Source: JBKPDV01 sp046728075
GTDB lineage: Bacteria; Acidobacteriota; Thermoanaerobaculia; UBA5066; Gp7-AA6
Direction of reading: 5' to 3'
Assembly: GCA_046728075.1 (NCBI GenBank)
Contig: JBKPDV010000048.1
Coordinates: 1-27,352 of the forward strand
Length of the DNA: 27,352 nucleotides
The notes below the pieces were generated by a model, which had not been told where the DNA came from, ran no database searches, and saw only the letters and a program-made list of their open reading frames with translations. Shown in pieces: positions 7,843 through 14,744 of this stretch. Within the stretch, counting starts at the first letter, position 1; every line of letters starts with the position of its first letter. A program made the position numbers and the translations under genes.

Positions 7843-7911
7843 AGTCTAAAGTCTAAGGTCTAAAGTCTAAAGAAGGACCGGAACCTTAGACCTTGGACAT
7901 TAGACCTTAGA
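7843..7911. repeat. Heptamer inverted-repeat element B
   Basis: Four AGTCTAA/GGTCTAA units (7843-7870), a 13-base spacer, then four CCTTAGA-type units (7884-7911) that are the reverse complement of the first set, all in strict 7-base register. The right arm overlaps the end of the LeuA-like gene: its last codons and TAA stop (7900-7902) are written in the repeat. The left arm ends 5 bases from the xerD start. The same unit recurs in element G at the window edge. Confidence 0.92.
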
Positions 7912-9165
7912 CCCGGCCAGCGCGGGCGCGAACCCCTGAACGACAGCGAGGATTTCCCTATCGGTCAGAACGCAATCACTCTCCTTGGCGCACCGGAAAA
8001 TCGCGTCCACCAGATCGCTGCGCGGCTCGATGCCATGGTTCTCCAGCCAGCACTGGACGTTGGAGATGCCGCTCATGGGCCCCACCTCGATGACCTGCGT
8101 GCGGCCCACCATTCCCGCCGGCACGCCGGAGTAGACCCGGTCGGCCAGCCACTCGTCCCCTTTTTTCCGCGCCTTGATGATCGCGGCCGCATGGACTCCC
8201 GTTCCCGTGCGGAAGGCGTCGCTTCCCACGATCGGGTAGTTGTGCGGAATGGGAACGCCGGTCGCCTCGGAGACGGCGGAGGAGTACTCGTGGAGGCTGG
8301 TCAGATCGCGGTCGATCCATCCCAGCAGGCGCAAGTTGACCAGCAACTGGTCCATCGGCGTGTTTCCGACTCGCTCTCCGATTCCCAGGGCGCAGGCGTG
8401 GACGCGATGAGCCCCGGCCTCGAGCGCCCAGAGCGCGTTGGCGACGCCGAACCCGCGATCCTGGTGTCCGTGCCAGTCGACCTTGACTTCCGGATCGAGT
8501 TCGGTCGCCAGGTGCGACACGAACCGGATCACGTTTTGCACTCCGTTGGGCGTCGCATGCCCGACCGTATCGCAGACACAGACTCGGCGTGCACCCGCGC
8601 GGATCGCCGCCGTGTACATGCGCCGGATGTGCTCCGGATGAGCGCGAGTCGTGTCCTCCGTCACGTACATGACCGGCAGGCCTTCGCGCACCGCTAGCGA
8701 CACCGCTTCCTCCGAGAGGCGCAGCAGCCGATCCAGGTCCCAGTCCTCGGCGTACTGGCGGATCGGCGAGGAGCCGATGAAGCAGGCGACCTCGATCGGG
8801 ATGCCGACCTTCTGAGAGATCTCGATGATCGGAATGATGTCGGCGGCTATCGTCCTCGCCGCGCAGTTGGGCCGGATCTTCATCCCGCTGTCGACGATCT
8901 CCCGGGCGAGCCGGGTCACGGTCGCCACGACGTGCGGTCCGGCGCCGGGCAGACCGATGTCCGCCGAGTCGATTCCGAGCTTTTCCATGAGGTGGAGGAT
9001 CTTGAGCTTCTTCTCGAGAGAGGGACTCTTCACCGAAGGCGACTGCAGGCCGTCCCGGAGCGTCTCGTCGTCGATCTCGACTTTTCCGCGCGAGGGCCAC
9101 GTGGATCCCCCCGCATTGTTCCAGTCGTAAATCAGGTCGGTTTCGGGCGGATGTGGGGAGGTCAT
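7900..9165 (-). CDS. DRE-TIM metallolyase, 2-isopropylmalate synthase-like
   Basis: Protein of 421 residues of the DRE-TIM superfamily (isopropylmalate, homocitrate and citramalate synthases; HMG-CoA lyase). Visible motifs are DETLRDG at 33-39 (catalytic Arg-Asp), the HGHQDRG metal ligands, GIGERVGN and TGTGVHAAAIIKA. It ends soon after the barrel and accessory helices, with no clear LeuA regulatory dimer domain, so leucine feedback is not expected from sequence. ATG 9165 is chosen because the ten residues upstream are not family-like. It carries N-terminal IYDWNNAGGSTWPSRGKV, which I associate with a distinct LeuA-like subgroup. The acceptor acid cannot be decided. Three C-terminal residues and the stop come from repeat element B. 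Confidence 0.85.
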   Translation of the reverse strand: MTSPHPPETDLIYDWNNAGGSTWPSRGKVEIDDETLRDGLQSPSVKSPSLEKKLKILHLMEKLGIDSADIGLPGAGPHVVATVTRLAREIVDSGMKIRPNCAARTIAADIIPIIEISQKVGIPIEVACFIGSSPIRQYAEDWDLDRLLRLSEEAVSLAVREGLPVMYVTEDTTRAHPEHIRRMYTAAIRAGARRVCVCDTVGHATPNGVQNVIRFVSHLATELDPEVKVDWHGHQDRGFGVANALWALEAGAHRVHACALGIGERVGNTPMDQLLVNLRLLGWIDRDLTSLHEYSSAVSEATGVPIPHNYPIVGSDAFRTGTGVHAAAIIKARKKGDEWLADRVYSGVPAGMVGRTQVIEVGPMSGISNVQCWLENHGIEPRSDLVDAIFRCAKESDCVLTDREILAVVQGFAPALAGSKV

Positions 9166-9201
9166 GGCGCGATATTCGATTTTATCGCTCGACAAGGGAC
9201 A

Positions 9202-9286
9202 AGTCGATAGTCGGCAGTCGGCAGTCGGTAGGGAGAAGAACTGCTTTCCCCACTACCGACTACCGACTACTGACTACCGACTCTTG
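9202..9286. repeat. Heptamer inverted-repeat element C
   Basis: Four AGTCGRY-type units (9202-9229), a 22-base spacer, then five ACTACCG-type units (9252-9286), reverse complementary to the first set and in 7-base register. It occupies most of the 127-base gap between the enoyl-CoA hydratase stop and the LeuA-like start, both on the - strand. It may split the - strand cluster into two transcripts by termination, which is inference. Confidence 0.92.
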
Positions 9287-9292
9287 TCACCC

Positions 9293-10075
9293 TCAGCGTC
9301 CCGTAAATCGCGCGGGGCGCTTCTCAAGAAAGGCATTCATCCCCTCCCTCATGTCCTCCGTGGCCGCGCAGAGTCCGAAAAGCGTGGCCTCGAAGTTAAG
9401 GCCCTCGGCGAGCGGCATCTCGACCCCGCGTCGGATCGCCTCCATCGCGAACCGGCAGGCGGTCGGTCCGACGGCGGCGATCTTCTTCGCGATCTCGACG
9501 GCGGCGGCGTGCGCGGATCCGGCCGGAACCACGCGGTTGACCAATCCGATGCGCTCCGCATCGGCAGCCGTGATCCCCTTTTCCGCGGTCAGGATGAGCT
9601 CGTACGCCTTCGCTTTGCCGACCAGGCGGACGAGACGCTGGGTTCCTCCGTAGCCGGGCAGAATTCCGAGAGACGTCTCCGGCAGCCCCATCTTCGCGTT
9701 CTCGGAAGCCACGCGCATCGAGCAGGCCAGGGCGAGCTCCAGGCCGCCGCCGTAAGCGAAGCCGTTGATCGCGGCGATCGATGGGATCGGCAGTCCTTCG
9801 ATCCGGTCGAGCACCGCCTGGCCGCGGCGGGCATGTTCGCGCCCCTCGATCGGCGTGAGCTTCGCGAGCTCGCCGATGTCCGCACCCGCGATGAAGGCCT
9901 TCTCGCCGGCGCCCGTCACGATGAGGCACCGCAGGTTCGCGTCGGTGCTCGCCGCCGTGATGGCGCCTTCGAGCTGCCGCAGGACCTCGGTGTTCAGCGC
10001 ATTCAACTTCTCCGGGCGCTGGACCGTGACCGTGCGAATCGCTTCGGAGGTCTCGACCCGGACAAAATCGCTCAC
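9293..10075 (-). CDS. Enoyl-CoA hydratase (crotonase family)
   Basis: Protein of 260 residues, the full crotonase length. It hydrates trans-2-enoyl-CoA to 3-hydroxyacyl-CoA, or runs in reverse. The oxyanion-hole regions are AFIAGADIGEL and INGFAYGGGLELALACS, and the two catalytic glutamates are E113 (GGLELA) and E133 (LPETSLGILPGYGGTQR). Both being present argues for a true hydratase rather than an isomerase. ATG 10075 overlaps the stop of the dehydrogenase gene (ATGA). Together with the thiolase and dehydrogenase upstream it makes a C4 module interconverting acetyl-CoA and crotonyl-CoA. No butyryl-CoA dehydrogenase is present here, so the direction is open. Confidence 0.95.
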   Translation of the reverse strand: MSDFVRVETSEAIRTVTVQRPEKLNALNTEVLRQLEGAITAASTDANLRCLIVTGAGEKAFIAGADIGELAKLTPIEGREHARRGQAVLDRIEGLPIPSIAAINGFAYGGGLELALACSMRVASENAKMGLPETSLGILPGYGGTQRLVRLVGKAKAYELILTAEKGITAADAERIGLVNRVVPAGSAHAAAVEIAKKIAAVGPTACRFAMEAIRRGVEMPLAEGLNFEATLFGLCAATEDMREGMNAFLEKRPARFTGR

Positions 10076-10932
10076 TTTCCCTCCCCGTATTCGTAGAAAC
10101 CGCGCCCGGACTTGCGGCCGAGGCGTCCCGCCAGAACCATGCGCTTCAAGAGCGGAGGGGGCGCGAATCTCTTCTCCCGATACTCGTTGAACATAATCTC
10201 GGCGATGAAGTACGTGGTGTCGAGCCCGACGAAGTCGAGCAGCTTCAGCGGCCCCATGGGGTGCCCGCAGCCGAGCTCCATCGCCTTGTCGATGTCGTCG
10301 CGCGATCCCACCCCTTCCTCGAGCGCGCGGACGGCGTCGAGCAGATAGGGGACGAGCAGCCGGTTCACCACGAAGCCGGAGTTGTCCTGCGCGCGAATGG
10401 GCTCCTTGCCGAGGGATCGCGCGAACGCGATCACCGTCTCTTCCGTCTCCGGAGAGGTGGCGATCGTGCGGACGACCTCGACCAACTTCATGACCGGCAC
10501 GGGATTGAAGAAGTGGAGGCCGGCGAAGCGATCGGGGCGTTTGGTGGCGGCGGACATCTCCGTGATGGTCAGCGACGACGTGTTCGAGCAGAAAATCGTC
10601 TCCGGTTTGCAGAGCCGGTCCAGCTCCCGATAGGTTTCTTTCTTGACTTCGAGATTCTCGACGATCGCCTCCACGAGGATGTCGCAGTCGGCGAGATCTT
10701 CGAGCGCCGTCGTCGAACGGAGTCTCCCGGCGGCGGCATCCCGCTCGGGCGCCGCGAGCTTCCCCTTCTCGACCGCCTTGGAAAGGGAAGACTGGATGCG
10801 CCCCATCCCTTTCTTCGCGAGATCTTCCGTGACTTCACGGACGACCGTGTCGTAACCCCCCTTGGCGGCCACCTCGGCGATTCCGGATCCCATCAGGCCG
10901 GCGCCGAGCACCCCCACCTTCCGAATCTTCAT
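10072..10932 (-). CDS. 3-hydroxybutyryl-CoA dehydrogenase
   Basis: Protein of 286 residues, the normal size for the single-function enzyme (HbdA/PaaH type). It reversibly reduces acetoacetyl-CoA to 3-hydroxybutyryl-CoA. The NAD-binding Rossmann loop is VGVLGAGLMGSGIAEV near the start. The catalytic His lies in GLHFFNPVPVMKLVEVV, followed by NSGFVVNRLLVPYL and a C-terminal domain ending GRKSGRGFYEY. ATG 10932 is preceded by GGAGG at about 10 bases. It overlaps the preceding small gene (ATGA, 10929-10932) and the following hydratase (ATGA, 10072-10075), which indicates tight coupling. Confidence 0.96.
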   Translation of the reverse strand: MKIRKVGVLGAGLMGSGIAEVAAKGGYDTVVREVTEDLAKKGMGRIQSSLSKAVEKGKLAAPERDAAAGRLRSTTALEDLADCDILVEAIVENLEVKKETYRELDRLCKPETIFCSNTSSLTITEMSAATKRPDRFAGLHFFNPVPVMKLVEVVRTIATSPETEETVIAFARSLGKEPIRAQDNSGFVVNRLLVPYLLDAVRALEEGVGSRDDIDKAMELGCGHPMGPLKLLDFVGLDTTYFIAEIMFNEYREKRFAPPPLLKRMVLAGRLGRKSGRGFYEYGEGK

Positions 10933-11204
10933 GCCTTTGCTTCCTCCCCTCCCGTCGCTTCCGCTCTCGCCTCCGCCGTAGGCTCTTCCGTCACTGTTTC
11001 CACAGCCTCCCCGCAGAAGGATCGCAGCGTCAGGTCGCGGCTGAACTCCGGGCCCGCGAGTGCGACCAGAGGCGTATGCGGCGCGACCACAATCCATCCG
11101 TTGCGCAGCCAGTGCCCCAATGCCTCTCGGCAAAGGCTGCCGTCGTTGAAGGTCGTCAGAACCGCGTTCAGATCGCCGGCTCTTCTTCTCTTCAGCTCGG
11201 CCAA
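10929..11204 (-). CDS. Small protein of unknown function in the acyl-CoA operon
   Basis: I do not recognise this family. The listed frame encodes 91 residues: an alpha/beta-looking part (LNAVLTTFNDGSLCREALGHWLRNGWIVVAP), then an acidic Glu/Ala-rich tail. The frame stays open upstream of TTG 11204 to a stop near 11280. The residues there (ERILAYPVRAAAVDEF) look like continuing protein, and a GGGGAG lies upstream of an in-frame CTG at 11264, so the true start may be CTG 11264. The stop overlaps the dehydrogenase start as ATGA, which is the best evidence that it is translated. It lies between thiolase and dehydrogenase, so a role linked to the C4 acyl-CoA module is possible. Confidence 0.6.
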   Translation of the reverse strand: MAELKRRRAGDLNAVLTTFNDGSLCREALGHWLRNGWIVVAPHTPLVALAGPEFSRDLTLRSFCGEAVETVTEEPTAEARAEATGGEEAKA

Positions 11205-11300
11205 GAATTCGTCGACCGCCGCGGCGCGGACCGGATACGCGAGGATTCGCTCAGTCCAATCCAGACGAGCACTCCCCTTCTAGCCGGCGCTGCCCATCGA

Positions 11301-12479
11301 CTACGCCGCTTCGAGGATGACAGCGATCCCCTGGCCGCCGCCGATGCATGCTCCCGCAAGGCCGTACCGGACGCCCCGCCGGCGCATTTCCCTGGCGAGC
11401 GTGAGCGTGCAGCGGGTCCCGGTCGCCGCGAGCGGATGGCCCAGAGCGATGGCGCCGCCGTTGACGTTCAACTTTTCCGTGTCGAGGCCGAGCTCGCGAA
11501 TGACGCCGAGGATCTGTCCCGCGAAGGCCTCGTTGATCTCCCAGAGGTCGATCTGCTTCTGCTCGAGGCCGGCCTTCTCCAGGGCCCGCCTCGCCGCGGG
11601 CGCGGGGCCCAAGCCCATCAGCTCGGGCTCGACGCCGACAACCGCCCAGGACACCAGGCGGGCCAGCGGATGAATGCCTTTCTCTCTGGCTCGCGAAGCC
11701 GACGTCACGACCACCGCCGCGGCGCCGTCCACGATTCCCGAAGCGTTGCCGGCTGTTACCATCCCGCCTTTTCCGAACGAGGGCGGCAACGCGGCCAGGC
11801 CCTCGAGCGTCGTATCGGGCCGTAGATGATCATCCTTCTCGACGGAGATCGTCTTGCGCCCCGCCTTCGCCTCGACGGGCACGATCTCCTCCGAGAGGCG
11901 GCACGAGGCCCATGCGGCCGCGGCCCGTTTCTGGGATGAGAGGGCATACCGGTCCTGCTCCTCGCGCGTCACGCCGTACTTCGACGCGACCCGGTCGGAG
12001 GTCTGCGCCATCGCCAGCCCGCAGTAGGAGTCCAGCAGCGCGACCATCAGAGAGTCCTCGAGCTGGCCCTGTCCGAGACGGAACCCTTTCCGCGCTCCGC
12101 GAATGACGTGCGGCGCCTGGGTCATGTTCTCCATTCCCCCGGCGAGCACCGTTCTAGCTTCACCCAGGAGGATTCGTTGCGCTCCCTGGACAATCGACTC
12201 GAAGCCCGAGCCGCAGAGCCGGTTGACCGTCAGCGCGGGAACCTCCTTCGGGACTCCGGCCTTCAGGCCCACATGGCGGGCGCCGTAGATGGCGTCCCCC
12301 GAGGTCTGCAGCGCGTTGCCGAAGATGACGTGGTCGATTTCCGCCGGGTCGGTCTGCGAGCGTTTCAGGGCCTCGCGGGAAGCCGCGACGCCCAGATCGA
12401 TGGCGGAAATGTCGGAAAACACGCCGTTGTACTCCGTCATCGGGGTGCGCGCGCCTTCGAGAATGACGATCTCTTCCAT
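11301..12479 (-). CDS. Acetyl-CoA acetyltransferase (thiolase II)
   Basis: Protein of 392 residues that condenses two acetyl-CoA to acetoacetyl-CoA, or cleaves it. Catalytic residues are at the classical positions: C89 in NRLCGSGFES, H348 in NGGAIALGHPLAATGTR and C378 in GACIGGGQG. WEINEAFA is also present. ATG 12479 is chosen because GGAGAAG precedes it at suitable spacing and EEIVILEGARTP is the standard thiolase start. It is the first gene of the - strand acyl-CoA cluster and is divergent from kinase 1, with a shared 100-base upstream region. Confidence 0.96.
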   Translation of the reverse strand: MEEIVILEGARTPMTEYNGVFSDISAIDLGVAASREALKRSQTDPAEIDHVIFGNALQTSGDAIYGARHVGLKAGVPKEVPALTVNRLCGSGFESIVQGAQRILLGEARTVLAGGMENMTQAPHVIRGARKGFRLGQGQLEDSLMVALLDSYCGLAMAQTSDRVASKYGVTREEQDRYALSSQKRAAAAWASCRLSEEIVPVEAKAGRKTISVEKDDHLRPDTTLEGLAALPPSFGKGGMVTAGNASGIVDGAAAVVVTSASRAREKGIHPLARLVSWAVVGVEPELMGLGPAPAARRALEKAGLEQKQIDLWEINEAFAGQILGVIRELGLDTEKLNVNGGAIALGHPLAATGTRCTLTLAREMRRRGVRYGLAGACIGGGQGIAVILEAA

Positions 12480-12525
12480 GGCTTCTCCAGCCCGAAATCT
12501 ATCGCATTTCCCTGGGAGTGTGGAG

Positions 12526-12541
12526 TTGGAACGGAAGTTGC
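12526..12541 (+). promoter_or_regulatory. Sigma-54-like promoter motif before kinase 1
   Basis: TTGGAACGGAAGTTGC fits the -24/-12 pattern TGG-N4-N4-TTGC with GG and GC separated by exactly 10 bases. A start of transcription about 12 bases downstream would leave a leader of roughly 27 bases before ATG 12580. It is in the divergent thiolase/kinase gap. Prediction only. Confidence 0.45.
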
Positions 12542-12579
12542 GAGTGCCCGTTCCCGTGCCGGAAAACGGGGCGGCCACG

Positions 12580-13713
12580 ATGGTCCAGGGAGGTCCTCCC
12601 CAAACGGTCTCTGCGTCCTGTCGCCCCGGCCAGACGCTCGGCCGCTACCGTGTCGTGGAAAAGATCGGATCCGGAGGCTTCGGCGCCGTCTACCGAGGTT
12701 TGGACCCTGTGCTGCGGCGAAACGTGGCGATCAAGACCTGCGAAGTCGCGAGTCGCGAGGTCCGCGCCCGGTTCGAACGGGAGGCGCGGCTCTCGGCGCG
12801 CCTTCGTCATCCTCTGATCACCACCGTCTACGACTTCGGTGTGGAGGCCGGTGTCCCCTTTCTCGTGTGCGAGTTTCTCGAGGGCGCGGATCTGGACGAG
12901 GTCTTCACGCGTCACCCGGATCTCCCGCTGCTCGAGAAGCTGGACATCCTGATCGCGGTGGCCGAAGCGCTCGAGTGCGCTCACGGCGCCGGCGTCCTGC
13001 ACCGCGACGTGAAGCCGGGCAACGTTCGGATCCTGCCGGACGGCTCGGTCAAGCTCATGGATTTCGGGATCGCGAAGTCGCTTCTCCTCGATGCCGACGA
13101 GAACCTGACGCGCGCCGGAATCACCGTCGGTTCGTCTTCCTACATGTCCCCCGAGCAGGCCCGCGGAGACACGCTGGACGCTCGAACGGATCTCTTCTCT
13201 CTCGGAGTGCTCTCCTACGAGCTGCTGGCCGGCCGGAAACCCTTCCGGGACCCGGATCTGCTGCGGCTTCTCGAAAAGATCGTGACGGAAGAGCCCGACC
13301 CGCTCCGCTCGATCGCGGCGGATCTGCCTGCGTCTCTCGCGGCGCTCGTCCACCGATGCCTCGCCAAAGACCGCGACGCAAGACCGGCCTCCGCGGAGGA
13401 GGTCCGCCTCGCGCTGCGAGCGATCCGGGCGGAAGTCCTCGCGGCCGCCGGACTGTCGCCCGCGCCGCTCTCCTCCGGGGAGGATCTCGCCCCCGACGGC
13501 GTGCTCCAGGCCCGCATCGGCCGGGGCGCGGGGACTCTGCGCCGGTTCCGCCGGAGCCTCCATCGCCTGGCCGCGGCCCTTCTCCTGCTCATCGCAGCGG
13601 GGCTTATGCTCTACTCGTTGAGGCGAGACGGGATGACGACCCTGCGCTTTCCCGAGCTTCGACGCGCACCAGTCGTTCGATGGGCGCCGCCGCCAGCCCG
13701 CCTGTCGCCCTGA
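12580..13713 (+). CDS. Membrane-anchored Ser/Thr protein kinase 1
   Basis: Protein of 377 residues of the Hanks/PknB type. The kinase domain (about 23-285) has the Gly-rich loop IGSGGFGAVY, catalytic K52 (VAIKTC), HRDVKPGN at 141-148, DFG at 161-163 and the activation-loop end GSSSYMSPEQ, where the other three copies have an A-Y-L-A-P-E pattern. One membrane helix lies near 329-346, followed by only about 30 residues outside, so it lacks an obvious sensor domain. ATG 12580 is chosen because it follows a sigma-54-like motif. An in-frame ATG at 12478 overlaps the thiolase start and is less likely. It is the first of three tandem kinases. Confidence 0.93.
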   Translation: MVQGGPPQTVSASCRPGQTLGRYRVVEKIGSGGFGAVYRGLDPVLRRNVAIKTCEVASREVRARFEREARLSARLRHPLITTVYDFGVEAGVPFLVCEFLEGADLDEVFTRHPDLPLLEKLDILIAVAEALECAHGAGVLHRDVKPGNVRILPDGSVKLMDFGIAKSLLLDADENLTRAGITVGSSSYMSPEQARGDTLDARTDLFSLGVLSYELLAGRKPFRDPDLLRLLEKIVTEEPDPLRSIAADLPASLAALVHRCLAKDRDARPASAEEVRLALRAIRAEVLAAAGLSPAPLSSGEDLAPDGVLQARIGRGAGTLRRFRRSLHRLAAALLLLIAAGLMLYSLRRDGMTTLRFPELRRAPVVRWAPPPARLSP

Positions 13714-13735
13714 CGGCGCTCTCGCGGCGGGAGGG

Positions 13736-14710
13736 ATGACGGAAAAGTTCGGCAAGTACGAGGTCGTCCGGAAAATCGGCAGCGGCGGTTTCGGAGCGGT
13801 GTATGAGGGCCGCGATCCCGCGATCAAACGGACGGTCGCCATCAAGACCTGCCTCGTTTCGGATCCTGAGGTCCGAGCCCGCTTCGCGCAGGAGGCGGAG
13901 CTTGCGGGCAGTCTCCAACACCGCAACCTGACGACGGTCCACGATTTCGGCGCCGAGGGCTCGGTGCTCTATCTGGTTTCGGAGTTTCTGCCCGGAGAGG
14001 ATTTGGACAGGATCATCGATCGGGGTGGGCCGCTGACGCTCCGGCAGAAGATCGAGGTCCTCATCGGCATCGCCTACGGTCTCGGCTACGCGCACGACGC
14101 CGGAATCGTCCACCGGGACGTCAAGCCCGCCAACATTCGGATTCTTCCCGACGGCACCGTCAAGATCATGGACTTCGGCGCCGCCAAGGCCCTGTACGCC
14201 GAGCGCGAGCTCACCCGCACGGGCATGACGCTGGGAACGTCGGCCTATCTCGCCCCGGAGCAGGTACGCGGCGAGCCGGTGGACCGGCGCACCGACATCT
14301 TCGCCTTTGGAGTGCTGGCCTATGAGCTGCTCTCCTCGAAGCGCCCGTTCTGGGGGTCGAATCAGGCGGCGATTCTGGACGCGATCGCAAAGCGAGAGCC
14401 GCCGCCTCTGGCTGTCTCCGCGCCGGGTCTGCCGACGTCGCTCACCGCGCTCGTCGAGCGGACACTGCGCAAGGACCCCGTCCAACGCCCTTCTTCTCTC
14501 GAGCCCATTCGCAAGGAGCTGATCGGAATTCGCGACGAGCTCCTCACAGCCGAACGGCCGCCTGCCGTCCCACCCGACTCTCCCCTGGTGGCCGGGTCCT
14601 CCGGCGCTGCGACCGCCTCCTCGCGCCCGCTTTCCATCGCGATCGCAGCCGCCGCCCTTCTCCTCCTCGGCGCCCTGCTGCTTTGGCTCTTTCTTTCCCA
14701 GGGGCACTGA
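13736..14710 (+). CDS. Tail-anchored Ser/Thr protein kinase 2
   Basis: Protein of 324 residues. The kinase domain covers about 7-270, with IGSGGFGAVYEG, K37 (VAIKTC), HRDVKPAN at 126-133, DFGAAK at 146-151 and GTSAYLAPEQ. A Pro/Ser-rich linker leads to a single helix at about 299-320, after which only SQGH remains, so the protein is anchored by its tail with no outside domain. ATG 13736 lies 22 bases after kinase 1, with GGGAGGG directly in front of it, closer than usual for a ribosome site. It is probably in one transcript with kinase 1 and may serve as a cytoplasmic-face partner for the other kinases, which is inference. Confidence 0.93.
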   Translation: MTEKFGKYEVVRKIGSGGFGAVYEGRDPAIKRTVAIKTCLVSDPEVRARFAQEAELAGSLQHRNLTTVHDFGAEGSVLYLVSEFLPGEDLDRIIDRGGPLTLRQKIEVLIGIAYGLGYAHDAGIVHRDVKPANIRILPDGTVKIMDFGAAKALYAERELTRTGMTLGTSAYLAPEQVRGEPVDRRTDIFAFGVLAYELLSSKRPFWGSNQAAILDAIAKREPPPLAVSAPGLPTSLTALVERTLRKDPVQRPSSLEPIRKELIGIRDELLTAERPPAVPPDSPLVAGSSGAATASSRPLSIAIAAAALLLLGALLLWLFLSQGH

Positions 14711-14728
14711 CCCTCCGCTGCGCGCTCG

Positions 14729-14744
14729 TTGGAATGGAAGTTGC
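14729..14744 (+). promoter_or_regulatory. Sigma-54-like motif at the start of kinase 3
   Basis: GTTGGAATGGAAGTTGC has GG and GC separated by 10 bases and differs by one base from the motif before kinase 1 over 18 bases. It includes the ATG at 14734 used here as the kinase 3 start. If it is a promoter, translation would have to begin at GTG 14758, almost leaderless. Otherwise the match reflects copied sequence. Confidence 0.3.

Noticed and set aside
6049..9286. Heptamer elements as CRISPR arrays
   Set aside because: Units are 7 bases with no unique spacers of CRISPR length and no cas genes nearby.
12108..13739. 543-codon + strand open frame covering thiolase 5' end and kinase 1
   Set aside because: It is out of frame with kinase 1, whose motifs are complete in the other frame. 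The product is Arg/Pro-rich with no domain.
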